From Gaiellasilicea sp963705515 (lineage in GTDB: Bacteria > Actinomycetota > Thermoleophilia > Gaiellales > Gaiellaceae): a stretch of DNA of 64,000 nt. Of the stretch, positions 49,448 through 58,456 are shown in pieces. Location of the stretch: assembly GCA_963705515.1 (NCBI GenBank), contig CAVPJV010000004.1:1-64000 (forward strand). The letters are read 5' to 3'. Position numbers and translations under genes: made by a program. The notes under the pieces are model-generated. The model saw only the letters and a list, made by a program, of their open reading frames with translations. It was not told the origin of the DNA and ran no database searches. Each line of letters opens with the position of its first letter. The stretch's first letter is position 1.

Positions 49448-50417
49448 CCGGGACGCCCGCCGCCTGGAGCGCCCGGCGGAGCATCAGCGCGTTCGCCGGC
49501 GCCTGCGCCACCTCGCCCTTGGCGGGGTCGCCGGAGACCTCCTCCGGCTCGAGGCCCTCGAGGCCGGTGGCGGGCATCGCCGAGCGGCCGTTGTTGTTGA
49601 ACATCGCGTAGACGGACTCGGTCTCGCCGGCCAGTTCCTGCAGCGGCTCGACCCACTCCTCCAGCTCCTCCTCCGAGTAGAGATAGTCGAAGCGGTCGGC
49701 CGCGCTGCCCGTGCGCTTGTTCCAGGTCGAGGCGTTCCGGCCGTGAAAGCGCACGTAGGCGGTGTCGCTCGTCCTCCCGATCACGGTCGGGACGAGGTTC
49801 TTCGCCTCCGTCCGCGGCGCATCGACCATCACGTAGGTCGCGCCGATCGACTCGAGGAACGCGAGCGTCTGCTCGCGGTTCTCCTCGTCGAGCCAGCTTC
49901 GATGCCGGAACTCGACGAGCGGCAGGTCGCCGTCGAGCTGCTCGACCGCCCACGCGAGATAGTCGAGCGAGACCGGCTTGTAGACGACGTAGGACGGGAA
50001 CTGGAGCAGGACGCCGCCGAGCTTGCCCCGCTCGCGCAGCGGCTCCAGCGCACGGTGGAAGCGGCGGAACACCTCGGCGCGCAGCTCCCGTGGCGGCCGG
50101 TCGACCCGACCGCGGTCGTCGACGGGCATGACGTCGCGCAAGTCCTCGGGCAGCGACTCGAGCTTGACCGGATGGCGCGTCATCAACCCGAACGCCTTGA
50201 CGTGCATCGTGAAGTCCGCGGGTGTCCGCTCGGCCCAGTTCGCCACGAGCTCCGCGTCCGGGAGGCGGTAGTAGGTCGAGTTCGCCTCGACGGTGTCGAA
50301 ACGCTCGGCGTAGTGCCGGATCCGCGCCTCGCCCGAGCGGACGTTCTTCGGATACCAGACCTTCGTCAGCGTCTCGTCGGCCCACGAGCACGTGCCGACG
50401 CGAACGGTGGCGCTCAT
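49440..50417 (-). CDS. DUF72 domain protein
   Basis: 325 residues. TIM-barrel DUF72 motifs: VRVGTCSWAD, YAERFDTVEANSTYYRLP, FTMHVKAFGLMTRHP, LGGVLLQFPSY, LPLVEFRHRSW, AYVRFHGRN and AMFNNNGRS. Widely conserved; possible phosphatase or hydrolase, function unproven. The start is fixed by TACGAT 6 bases upstream (50429-50424 on the minus strand). Confidence 0.9.
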   Translation of the reverse strand: MSATVRVGTCSWADETLTKVWYPKNVRSGEARIRHYAERFDTVEANSTYYRLPDAELVANWAERTPADFTMHVKAFGLMTRHPVKLESLPEDLRDVMPVDDRGRVDRPPRELRAEVFRRFHRALEPLRERGKLGGVLLQFPSYVVYKPVSLDYLAWAVEQLDGDLPLVEFRHRSWLDEENREQTLAFLESIGATYVMVDAPRTEAKNLVPTVIGRTSDTAYVRFHGRNASTWNKRTGSAADRFDYLYSEEELEEWVEPLQELAGETESVYAMFNNNGRSAMPATGLEGLEPEEVSGDPAKGEVAQAPANALMLRRALQAAGVPVS

Positions 50418-50423
50418 CCCGCG

Positions 50424-50429
50424 ATCGTA
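50424..50429 (-). promoter_or_regulatory. -10 element of the DUF72 gene
   Basis: TACGAT on the minus strand, 6 bases before ATG 50417; no ribosome site fits between. Confidence 0.45.
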
Positions 50430-50456
50430 GACCGCGGGATGAGCGCTCGTCTCGAG

Positions 50457-51872
50457 CTAGCTCGCGACGACCGTCAGCTCGCGCGAGGCGGCGCCGCCGT
50501 TCGCCGTGTTGGCGTCGAGGCGCACGACGTAGGTCGAGCGCTTCGCGGGCTTGAAGCCCGTCAACCGGAAGCGGGCGACCGCGTCCGGGCCGAGCGTCGT
50601 CGCGGGCTGGCCGGTCGCGACCTGCCTGCCGCGCAGGAAGACGCGGAAGTTGATCCCGACCGTGTCGCCGGACCGGAGGTTCGCCGCCAGCTCGCGCAGC
50701 GGCACGGCGACGGCAGGCGCCGCGATCCCGCCGCGGACCTTGACGAGCGGGTTCCTCGCGTCGACGGACTTCGCCGCGGCGCGGAAGCGGGCGAGGGCGG
50801 GCTTCGCAGCGCCGCTCTTCGTCAGCAGGCCGCTCTGCCAGACGCTCGTCTCGTCGTCGCGGAAGATGAACCAGATGAACATGTCGACGCGCGGGTCCTG
50901 CTTCGCGAGGCCGATCGCCTGCGTCGTGTACGAGGCCTGCTGAGCGCGCGAGACGCCGTTCGGCTCGCCGTCCGGCTTCGTCTCATGGCCGTACTCGGTG
51001 ATCCAGATCCTGACGCCCTTGCGCTTGAACCACTTGTCGAGCGACTGCTCGAAGCGCGGCAGCGACGTCAGCGTCACGTTCGGCCACTTCACCTTCTGGG
51101 TCGGCTTCAGATACAGCGGCGTCGGATACGGGTGGTGCGCCCACGCGTCGAACTTGAGCCGCGGGTTGGCGGCGGCGACGAGCTGGGCGAAACGCCCGGG
51201 CGAGTGCGTGTCCGAGTTGCCGTTCAGCTTCTTGTCCCGGCCGTGCGACGAGGTCGAGCCGATCGCGACCTTCGCGCGCGAGTTGCCGGCCTTGATCCCG
51301 GCGTACGCGGCGGCGTACATCTTCGCGTAGAGGCGCGGCCCCACCGAGCGGCCCTTGGCGTCGAACTGCGGCGAGAGGAACAGCTGCAGATTCGACTCGT
51401 TCCAGACCGAGTAGCGCCCGACCCACGGGTACTGGGCGTAGCGGCCGGAGTAGCGGGCCGCGACGGCCCGGGAGAAATTCTTCAGGTCGTTGACGTTCCG
51501 GGGGACGTTGTTCGGCGTCTTGCCGCCGTTCGCCCACGTGGGCGTGCCCCAGATCGTGATGATCACCTCGAGACCCCGCTGCTGCGCGTTGCGGACGAGC
51601 TCGTCGATGTCCGAGAACCGGTACGCAGGGTCGAGGGGATTGGCCGCGTTCGCGGGTCGGGTCGGCGCCGTCTTCGACCAGTCGACCAGCGTGCGCACGA
51701 TCGTTGCGTTCGCGCTCCGAGCCTGGCCGAGCACCTCGGCTCGATTCGGGTTCCAACGGAAGGCGACGTCATCGTGGAAGCCGACGTACATCCGCGGCGC
51801 CGAGCTTGCGACCGCCGGTGAAAGCAGTGCTGCAAGGGCCGCGACGAGGAAGAGCTGCGTCACTCGTTTCAC
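50457..51872 (-). CDS. Secreted clan A glycoside hydrolase-like protein
   Basis: 471 residues from GTG 51872, which lies 6 bases after an AAAGGAG ribosome site; an ATG overlapping that site is less likely. Signal peptide VKRVTQLFLVAALAALLSPAVASSA. TIM-barrel motifs: VIITIWGTPTWANGG, YSVWNESNL (acid/base Glu), FDAWAHHPYP and IWITEYGHET (nucleophile Glu), as in GH5/GH39-like enzymes. A beta-sandwich-like domain of about 110 residues ends the protein. Likely acts on extracellular polysaccharide. Possible -10 TACCCT at 51911-51906. Confidence 0.82.
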   Translation of the reverse strand: MKRVTQLFLVAALAALLSPAVASSAPRMYVGFHDDVAFRWNPNRAEVLGQARSANATIVRTLVDWSKTAPTRPANAANPLDPAYRFSDIDELVRNAQQRGLEVIITIWGTPTWANGGKTPNNVPRNVNDLKNFSRAVAARYSGRYAQYPWVGRYSVWNESNLQLFLSPQFDAKGRSVGPRLYAKMYAAAYAGIKAGNSRAKVAIGSTSSHGRDKKLNGNSDTHSPGRFAQLVAAANPRLKFDAWAHHPYPTPLYLKPTQKVKWPNVTLTSLPRFEQSLDKWFKRKGVRIWITEYGHETKPDGEPNGVSRAQQASYTTQAIGLAKQDPRVDMFIWFIFRDDETSVWQSGLLTKSGAAKPALARFRAAAKSVDARNPLVKVRGGIAAPAVAVPLRELAANLRSGDTVGINFRVFLRGRQVATGQPATTLGPDAVARFRLTGFKPAKRSTYVVRLDANTANGGAASRELTVVAS

Positions 51873-51963
51873 GGGCATCTCCTTTGCAAGTGATATGGAA
51901 TGCAAAGGGTAGCCGCCCCGTGTGAGGACGGTGTTAGCTCCGTTTTTGGCTTGTTTATGCGGC

Positions 51964-53005
51964 TCAGGCGGCCGTGCGGAGCGCTTCGATCTCGCGCGAG
52001 ACGGCGAGCCGCTCGAGCGCCGTCGCCTCGATCTGGCGCACGCGCTCGCGCGTGATCCCGAGCCTGCGCCCGATCTCCTCCAGCGACTGGGGCTCCTCGA
52101 CGCCGAGGCCGTAGCGGAGACCGAGCACCGTCTGCTCCCGCTCCGACAGGCTTTTGAGCGCCTTGTGCAGCGTCGACTCCGTCAGGCTGACCTCGACCTC
52201 CTCCTCGACGCCGCCGTCGGCGACGCCGACGAGATCGCCGATCGACGCGTCGTTGTCCTCGCCGAGCGGTTTGTCCAGGCTCGTGACCGCGCGCGCTGCC
52301 TCCCGGACCTCCTTCAGGTGCTTGAGCGAGATCTTCGAGGCGGCCGAGATCTCCTCGTCCGTCGGCGGCCTGCCGAGCTTGGCCATCAGCTCACGCTCCG
52401 CCCGCCCAATCTTCTGCTCGCGGTCGGCGATGTGCACGGGGATGCGAATCGTCCGCGACTTGTTCGCGACGCCGCGCTGCACCGCCTGCCGGATCCACCA
52501 GGTCGCGTAGGTCGAGAACTTGAAGCCGCGCCGCCAGTCGAACTTCTCGACGGCGCGGATCAGCCCGATCACGCCCTCCTGGATCAGGTCGAGAAGGGAG
52601 AGCCCGTGGCCCTGGTAGCGCTTCGCGATCGAGACGACGAGGCGAAGGTTCGAGTTGATCATCCGGTTCTTCGCCTCGACGTCGCCGCGCTCGATCAGCT
52701 TCGCCAGCTCGACCTCCTCGGCGGCGGTCAAGAGCGGGTAGCGCCCCGCCTCGTTGAGGAAGAGCTGCAGCGAGTCGGTGGTCGCCGCTCGCGAGGTCGC
52801 CGTTGACGTAGGTCGCGTCCACGGCGGTCGCGCGGCCGCAGTCGTCCGAGAGGCTGATCCCGCGCTCCTCGAGCTCCTGATAGAGCGTCTCGAGCTCCTC
52901 GTCCTCGAGCTCCAGGTCCTGGATCGCGGCACCGAACTCGGAGAGGTTGAGGCAGCCTGCCTCCTCGCCGGCGTCGAGCATCGGTGCGAGTGTCTCGCGG
53001 CTCAT
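51964..53005 (-). CDS. Principal-type RNA polymerase sigma-70 factor, apparent frameshift
   Basis: About 347 residues when joined. The N-terminal frame (from ATG 53005) gives an acidic region 1.1-like segment (LELEDEELETLYQELEERGISLSDDC). The second frame gives regions 1.2-4: SLQLFLNEAGRYPLLTA, region 2 (LDLIQEGVIGLIRAVEKFD, FSTYATWWIRQAVQR), region 3 and region 4.2 (SLEEIGRRLGITRERVRQIE). The frames join with a net +1 shift at about 52783-52795, between NGDLAS and TTDSLQ. Region 2.4 and 4.2 are canonical, so it should read -35/-10 promoters. The shift is probably an assembly error but leaves the gene formally broken. Confidence 0.85.
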
Positions 53006-53172
53006 GCTTGTGGTCTTCCCCTCGTCTCCGCCAAGCGTAACCCTGTCCGAAACAGACATCTAGCCCCGAAGGCCGTCTCTTGCCATCGTGACGAAGATGG
53101 CACGATCCCGTTTCCCACCTGTTCGAGGCCCGTCCGTAGCGTGGACGGTGTCGTCGAAGAGGAGGTTGGGGG

Positions 53173-53652
53173 ATGCGAAAACGCTCAGTACGAGCCGCGC
53201 TGGCTCTGCTGCCGGCGCTCGCCTCGCTCGCGGGTGCCGGCGGGGTCTGGGCACACAGCCTGATCAGCTCGGGGAACGTCTACGACAACGGGAGTCAGTG
53301 CGTCTACAACTGGACGGCGCAGGCCCACTCGTACAACTCGATGCTCGTCCGCTCGCTGACGAACTCGCCCCCGTTCCACTTCCCGCTCTCGAATTGCACG
53401 TACAGCAACTCGAAGCCGAGCGGCTACCTGGCCGGGCGGTGGGAGTCGTGGAAGTGGGGGCCGAACGTCGGGGCGTGGCTGGTCTGCGGGACACAGGGAT
53501 GGAACTACGGCGGTGGCATCGAGCTGCAGGTCGGCCGGTCGACCACCGGCTGCGGCGGCGGCTACTACCTGCTCCAGGGTGGCGCCTTCGTCTACAACGG
53601 CGGCTGGGTCGGCGGCTGGCTGACAACCGACTACGAGTGGCTCTGGTCGTGA
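53173..53652 (+). CDS. Small secreted protein, aromatic/Gly-rich
   Basis: 159 residues with a clear signal peptide (RKRSVRAALALLPALASLAGAGGVWA). The mature part is rich in Trp, Tyr, Asn, Ser and Gly, with five Cys (CVY, NCTY, LVCG, TGCGGG), suggesting a disulfide-bonded beta domain outside the cell. A GGAGG site lies upstream. No family recognised. Followed 13 bases later by another small exported protein. Confidence 0.65.
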   Translation: MRKRSVRAALALLPALASLAGAGGVWAHSLISSGNVYDNGSQCVYNWTAQAHSYNSMLVRSLTNSPPFHFPLSNCTYSNSKPSGYLAGRWESWKWGPNVGAWLVCGTQGWNYGGGIELQVGRSTTGCGGGYYLLQGGAFVYNGGWVGGWLTTDYEWLWS

Positions 53653-53665
53653 AGGGGGTGACGGT

Positions 53666-54019
53666 ATGAAACGTCGATTGTTGCTGCTCGGGCTCGCGGC
53701 GCTCGTGGCGGCCGTGCTGGGCGTCGGCTTTGCCGCCTCGCGCGGCCAGGAAGAGCCCACGCACGCGCCCGACCCCGGCGCCGCCGAGGTCTACGTCGCG
53801 GGACCGGACGGTGAGGCGTTGAAGTGCAATGGGAAGCTCGTCAAGGTGAAGCGATCGGCGCTCGGCGGCCGGACGCCGCCGTTGACGCCGGCTCAGGCCG
53901 CGCAGCGGAGCGTCCTGCTCGAGCCGCGGGCGAGAGTCGCACGCTGCGAGAAGGGTGCGACGGGCAAGGAGACGGGCCGCGCCGTCTTCGTCGACGAGGG
54001 CGCCGCGGAGAGTCCGTAG
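53666..54019 (+). CDS. Small membrane-anchored or secreted protein
   Basis: 117 residues: KRR start, hydrophobic segment LLLLGLAALVAAVLGVGFA, then a soluble domain with two Cys (LKCNGK and ARCEKG). Starts 13 bases after the previous gene with a GGGGGTGA site, so probably the same operon. Unknown function. Confidence 0.65.
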   Translation: MKRRLLLLGLAALVAAVLGVGFAASRGQEEPTHAPDPGAAEVYVAGPDGEALKCNGKLVKVKRSALGGRTPPLTPAQAAQRSVLLEPRARVARCEKGATGKETGRAVFVDEGAAESP

Positions 54020-54067
54020 CCGTTTTCGATCGAGACGTGGGCGCCGGTTTTGGCGTCCACCTCTCGT

Positions 54068-54073
54068 TACACT
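54068..54073 (+). promoter_or_regulatory. -10 element of the 54080 gene
   Basis: TACACT, 6 bases before GTG 54080. Confidence 0.45.
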
Positions 54074-54079
54074 CTCAGG

Positions 54080-54346
54080 GTGATCTGGGAGCTCGTGTTC
54101 ATGCTCGTGATCCTGAAGATCCCGGTCGTGTACCTCTGCTGGGTCGTCTGGTGGGCGGTCCGGGCCGAGCCGGAGCCGCTCGAGGGAGCGGGGAGGCTGG
54201 TGTCGCCCGTCCCGCGCGAGCCCGACTGCGGCTGGCGTCGCCAACGGCTCGAGCGCAGTCGCCGCGGCCGTCCCAATCCGCGCGGCGGCGGACGCGTCGG
54301 CAGGCCCGGCCGCGTCGCCTACGCGCGCGGTAGGCTGGCACCGTGA
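54080..54346 (+). CDS. Small single-TM protein with basic tail
   Basis: 88 residues from GTG 54080: one hydrophobic helix (VFMLVILKIPVVYLCWVVWWAV) followed by an Arg-rich cytoplasmic-type tail. A longer start at 54050 is possible, but the promoter fits the GTG. The stop overlaps the start of the next gene. No family recognised. Confidence 0.55.
   Translation: MIWELVFMLVILKIPVVYLCWVVWWAVRAEPEPLEGAGRLVSPVPREPDCGWRRQRLERSRRGRPNPRGGGRVGRPGRVAYARGRLAP
54331..54336 (+). promoter_or_regulatory. -10 element of the 54343 gene
   Basis: TAGGCT, 6 bases before GTG 54343, inside the end of the preceding gene. Confidence 0.4.
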
Positions 54347-54612
54347 GCTCGTACGAGACCGCCGACGCCCACCGCTGGTCGACCGCTGACACCGTCGCGG
54401 GCTTCCTCGCGACGCTGTCGATCTTCGCGAGTGCGATCGGGCTGGTCTGGCGCCCGGCCCGGATCGTGCCGGTCGCGGTCTTGATCGCGCTGATCGCGGC
54501 CCGGATGTCGGGCCGAAACCAGCGAATCGCGTTCTACGCCGTGATCGCGGGCATGATCTGCTGGACGGTCGGAATGTCGATCGCGGTCATCACCGAGAAT
54601 CCCCTCTACTAG
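54343..54612 (+). CDS. Small membrane protein, three TM segments
   Basis: 89 residues with three hydrophobic stretches (TVAGFLATLSIFASAIGLVW, IVPVAVLIALIAARM, IAFYAVIAGMICWTVGMSIAV). Ends 2 bases before the sucA start. No family recognised; likely a real membrane protein because of its strong helical pattern and packed position. Confidence 0.65.
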   Translation: MSSYETADAHRWSTADTVAGFLATLSIFASAIGLVWRPARIVPVAVLIALIAARMSGRNQRIAFYAVIAGMICWTVGMSIAVITENPLY

Positions 54613-54614
54613 AC

Positions 54615-57470
54615 GTGAGCGGGCACGACGTCGACGGGCTGAACGCCGGCTACGCTCGACTGCTGCTCGAGGACTACCTCGAGAACCCGGATGCAGTGCC
54701 GCCCGAGTGGCGCGAGCTGTTCGAAAGCGGCGACAGCGAGCTCGTCGCGTCGCATCCGGGGCTGCTGCGCCTGCTCGAGACGCTCGAACGGGACAACGGC
54801 GCCAATGGCCTGCCCGCCGAGGTCGCCGTACCGTCCGCGCCGGTACCCCTGCCGGCGGCGCCGGAGCCGCCCGCAACGGAGGTCGACGAGACGCTGCTCG
54901 GCGCCGTCGCCGCAGCGATGGCGCTCGTCGAGGCGCACCGCATGCATGGCCACCTCGCGGCCCGGCTCGATCCGCTCGGCTCCGAGCCGCTCGGCGACCC
55001 GGCGCTCGACGAGACACGGCTGATCCCGGCGCTGACGCCGGAACTGCAGGAGCGCATCCCGGCCACGCTCCTGAGCGTCCACGTCCCGGGCGAGACGCTG
55101 AAAGAGGCGCTCCCGAACCTGCGCGAGGTCTACAGCGGCACGATGGCCTACGAGATCGAGCATCTCTCCGACCACGCGGAGCGCGTCTGGTTGCGGCACG
55201 CGATCGAGTCGAGCCGCTACCGGCAGCCGCTCTCCCGCGAGGAGCGGATCCGCCTGCTGGAGTCGCTTGCGCGCGCCGAGGGGTTCGAGCAGTACCTGCG
55301 CCGCGCATTCCTCGGCCAGAAGCAGTTCTCGCTCGAGGGCCTCGACGCGATGATGCCGATGCTCGACGAGTCGATCGAGCTCGCGACGGACGCCGGCGCC
55401 CACGAGGTCGTGATCGGGATGGCGCACCGCGGGCGCCTGAACGTGCTCGTGCACACGGTCGGCCGCTCCTACGAGTCGATCCTGCGCGAGTTCGAGGGCG
55501 AACGGACGATCGACGCGGTCGTCGTCAACGACGAGGGCGGCACGGGCGACGTCAAGTACCACCTCGCCGCGACCGGCACCCGCAAGACCGAATCCGGCGA
55601 GGTCACGATCACGCTCGCGCCGAACCCGAGCCACCTCGAGGCAGTCGACCCGGTCGTCGAGGGCTGGACGCGCGCCGAGCAGACCGACCGCTCGGGCGGG
55701 GCCGGCCTCCACGACCCCTCCGTCGCGCTGCCGATCCTGATCCACGGCGACGCCTCCTTCGCGGGTCAGGGGATCGTCGCCGAGACGCTCAATCTCTCCA
55801 GCCTCGACGGCTACACGACCGGCGGCACGCTCCACCTGATCGCGAACAACCAGGTCGGCTTCACCACGAACCCGAACGAGGGCCGCTCGACGCGCTACTC
55901 CAGCGATCTGGCGAAAGGCTTCGACATCCCGATCATCCACGTGAACGCAAACGATCCAGAGGCCGCAGTCGCGTCGGTGCGGCTCGCGCTTGCCTACCGG
56001 CAGGAGTTCGGCCACGACATCGTCGTCGACCTCGTCGGCTACCGCCGCTTCGGCCACAACGAGCAGGACGAGGCCGCGTACACGCAGCCGTTGATGGTCG
56101 CGCAGATCGCTCAGCAGCAGACCGTCGGCCAGCTCTACGCCGCCCAGCTCGTCGACGAGGGTGTGCTCTCCGAGGAAGACACGAAAGCGCTCTTCGAGGA
56201 GACGCAGCAGGAGCTTCGCGCAGCTCACGACCAGCTGCAGGCGTCGTTCGCGGAACCGCGCCCGACGAAGGAGGGACGGATCCCGGCCGACACCGGCGGC
56301 GCCGTGGTCACGGCCGTTCCGGCCGAGCGGCTCCACGCGCTGAACGACCAACTGCTCCAGGTGCCGGAAGGCTTCGAAGGCAACGAGAAGCTGCTGAAGC
56401 AGCTCGAGCGCCGCCGCGAGCGGATGCGCGAGGGCGGGATCGACTGGGGCCAGGCAGAGGCTCTCGCCTTCGCGAGCCTGCTCGTCGAGGGGATTCCGAT
56501 CCGCATCTCGGGCCAGGACACCGAGCGCGGCACGTTCTCGCACCGTCACGCCGTCCTGCACGACCAGCGCACGGGCGAGACGCACGCGCCGATCCAGGCC
56601 CTTCCCGACGCGGGTGCCTCGTTCGAGATCTACAACTCGCCCCTGTCGGAGTACGCCTGCCTCGGCTTCGAGTACGGCTACGCCGTGGCGGCGCCGGACG
56701 CGCTCGTGCTCTGGGAGGCGCAGTACGGCGACTTCGTCAACGGCGCCCAGATCGTGATCGACCAGTTCCTCGTCGCCGGGCTCTCGAAGTGGGGCCAGAC
56801 CTCACGGCTGACGCTGCTCCTGCCGCACGGCTACGAGGGCAACGGGCCCGAGCACTCGAGCGCGAAGCTGGAGCGGTTCCTGCAGCTCGCTGCGCAGGAG
56901 AACGTCCGCGTCGCGAACGTCACGACTGCGGCCCAGTACTTCCATCTCCTCCGCCGCCAGGCGCTCGACGCGACGGCGCGGCCGCTGGTCGTGATGACGC
57001 CCAAGGGGCTGCTGCGGCTGAAGCAGGCGGCATCGACGCTTGCCGATCTCTCGGAGGGCCGGTTCGAGCCAGTGCTGGACGATCCCGGCGCCGACCGCAA
57101 TGCGGTGACGAGGCTCGTGCTCACCTCCGGCAAGCTCTACTACGACATCCAGGGCCACGAGGAGCGCGCCAACGCGTCCGCGGTCGCCGTCGCCCGGATC
57201 GAGCAGCTCTATCCCTTCCCGGTCGAGCCGGCGGCGGCGCTGACCTCCTCGTACCCGCATCTCCGCGAGCTCGTCTGGGCGCAGGAGGAGCCGCAGAACA
57301 TGGGTGCTTGGCGGACGATCCGCCACCGGCTCGAGGCTGCCGCACCGGACGGTGTGGCGGTCGCCTATGCCGGCAGGCCGTGGCGCGCCAGCCCGAGCGA
57401 GGGGTACCCGACCGCGCACAGGGTCGAGCAGGACCGCATCGTCCGCGAGGCGCTGGGCCGAACCGAATAG
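54615..57470 (+). CDS. sucA: 2-oxoglutarate dehydrogenase E1 component
   Basis: 951 residues. The N-terminal E1 helper segment (GLNAGYARLLLEDYLENPDAVPPEWRELF) is followed by a linker and the thiamine-diphosphate dehydrogenase domains: GMAHRGRLNVL, GGTGDVKYHL, NPSHLEAVDPVVEGW, HGDASFAGQGIVAETLNLS, NNQVGFTTNP and YRRFGHNEQDEA. It decarboxylates 2-oxoglutarate in the TCA cycle. Unlike mycobacterial Kgd (about 1230 residues), it lacks the fused E2 catalytic domain, so it resembles proteobacterial SucA; E2 and E3 genes are not in the window. Confidence 0.95.
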   Translation: MSGHDVDGLNAGYARLLLEDYLENPDAVPPEWRELFESGDSELVASHPGLLRLLETLERDNGANGLPAEVAVPSAPVPLPAAPEPPATEVDETLLGAVAAAMALVEAHRMHGHLAARLDPLGSEPLGDPALDETRLIPALTPELQERIPATLLSVHVPGETLKEALPNLREVYSGTMAYEIEHLSDHAERVWLRHAIESSRYRQPLSREERIRLLESLARAEGFEQYLRRAFLGQKQFSLEGLDAMMPMLDESIELATDAGAHEVVIGMAHRGRLNVLVHTVGRSYESILREFEGERTIDAVVVNDEGGTGDVKYHLAATGTRKTESGEVTITLAPNPSHLEAVDPVVEGWTRAEQTDRSGGAGLHDPSVALPILIHGDASFAGQGIVAETLNLSSLDGYTTGGTLHLIANNQVGFTTNPNEGRSTRYSSDLAKGFDIPIIHVNANDPEAAVASVRLALAYRQEFGHDIVVDLVGYRRFGHNEQDEAAYTQPLMVAQIAQQQTVGQLYAAQLVDEGVLSEEDTKALFEETQQELRAAHDQLQASFAEPRPTKEGRIPADTGGAVVTAVPAERLHALNDQLLQVPEGFEGNEKLLKQLERRRERMREGGIDWGQAEALAFASLLVEGIPIRISGQDTERGTFSHRHAVLHDQRTGETHAPIQALPDAGASFEIYNSPLSEYACLGFEYGYAVAAPDALVLWEAQYGDFVNGAQIVIDQFLVAGLSKWGQTSRLTLLLPHGYEGNGPEHSSAKLERFLQLAAQENVRVANVTTAAQYFHLLRRQALDATARPLVVMTPKGLLRLKQAASTLADLSEGRFEPVLDDPGADRNAVTRLVLTSGKLYYDIQGHEERANASAVAVARIEQLYPFPVEPAAALTSSYPHLRELVWAQEEPQNMGAWRTIRHRLEAAAPDGVAVAYAGRPWRASPSEGYPTAHRVEQDRIVREALGRTE

Positions 57471-57473
57471 CCG

Positions 57474-57659
57474 CTAGGGCTTTGGCTTGCGCCGGGTCGC
57501 CAGGATGGCCGCCGCGATCTTCGGGCCGTGCGTGCGGGCGGCCAACGCCACTTGCCGGCGCTGAGCCGGCGGTAGCCGACGCCAGAGATGGAACGCGCCG
57601 AACGCGAGCGCGACTGGGCTCGTTGGGCGAAGCCGGGGCACGGCCGTATGTTCGCACAT
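57474..57659 (-). CDS. Small basic protein
   Basis: 61 residues ending in FHLWRRLPPAQRRQVALAARTHGPKIAAAI, with alternating basic and hydrophobic residues typical of small conserved actinobacterial proteins. Convergent with sucA, 3 bases apart. Start ATG 57659 chosen; longer frames are Arg-rich antisense-like sequence. No function assigned. Confidence 0.5.
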   Translation of the reverse strand: MCEHTAVPRLRPTSPVALAFGAFHLWRRLPPAQRRQVALAARTHGPKIAAAILATRRKPKP

Positions 57660-57678
57660 GCAGCCGGGCGGCCGTCCG

Positions 57679-58383
57679 CTACGAGCTCGGATCGCCGTCC
57701 TGGCTCTCGCTGCCGTCCTCGGCCGGCTGGGGTTCCTGGGCGCCTGCGGCTGCCGCGAAGTCGGCAGGGACAATCGGCCCCGACCCGTCGTCGGACGGGG
57801 ACGGGCGCGACTTGTCGCGCTTCGTCCGTTCCTTCCTCTCCTCCTTCGGCGGCTCGACGACAGGCTGTTCCACAACGGTGGCGAGCGAACGCACCGGCTC
57901 GGAGGCGACCGGCTCCTCGGCAGGGGCAGGGGTGGGCGCGGGAGCGGGCGTGGGAGTCGGCGTCGGCGTGGGGGTGGGCGTCGGGGTCGGGGAGGGCCGA
58001 CGTGGGGCGGGCGTAGGCGTCGGCGTCGGCGGAGCAGGGCGAGGCTTCATCGGCAGCGGCGAGGTCGCCGGGGGAGTCGGCCGGGAGGGTGCCGTCGGCA
58101 CGGGCAGGGGCGCCGAGGCGATGACCGAGCTGGAGGTAGGTGTGGAGGCGGCTGGACGGGGCTTCGCCACGGTGCGGCGAGGTGCCGGCGGGCGCGGGCG
58201 GGACAGTGTCTCGGTCGGCGCAACGCGGATGACGGTCACGGCCCTCGGGGCGCGATCGGCGATTGCGGGAGGGCTGGCCTCGGGCACGGCCTCGTCGATG
58301 ACGAGCTTCGGAAAGGCCATTGCAGCGGCCCCTACGACTACCGCGAGCGCTACCGTGAGCGCGCGCGCAAACATCAGTCTCAT
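57679..58383 (-). CDS. Proline-rich membrane-anchored protein
   Basis: 234 residues from ATG 58383, 4 bases after a GGGAGGGGGAG site. N-terminal anchor or signal (RLMFARALTVALAVVVGAAAMAF), then proline-rich sequence with a PTPTPTPT run (about residues 125-150) and an acidic tail. Same architecture as the protein at 12245-13198: hydrophobic anchor, PTP stalk, charged tail. Divergent from the GGDEF gene by 73 bases. Confidence 0.65.
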   Translation of the reverse strand: MRLMFARALTVALAVVVGAAAMAFPKLVIDEAVPEASPPAIADRAPRAVTVIRVAPTETLSRPRPPAPRRTVAKPRPAASTPTSSSVIASAPLPVPTAPSRPTPPATSPLPMKPRPAPPTPTPTPAPRRPSPTPTPTPTPTPTPTPAPAPTPAPAEEPVASEPVRSLATVVEQPVVEPPKEERKERTKRDKSRPSPSDDGSGPIVPADFAAAAGAQEPQPAEDGSESQDGDPSS

Positions 58384-58456
58384 GGAACTCCCCCTCCCTG
58401 CCGAAAACACCTACAGGGGACTTATCGGCAGCAAGTCGGGGAACTGAAGGGCAAAC

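Noticed and set aside
51873..51963. Intrinsic terminator ACGG...CCGTTTTT near 51926
   Set aside because: The stem is only four pairs and is on the strand opposite to the flanking genes.
54707..58447. A 1246-codon frame overlapping sucA and the proline-rich gene
   Set aside because: Off-frame shadow of sucA: Arg/Gly/Ala-rich, no family features.
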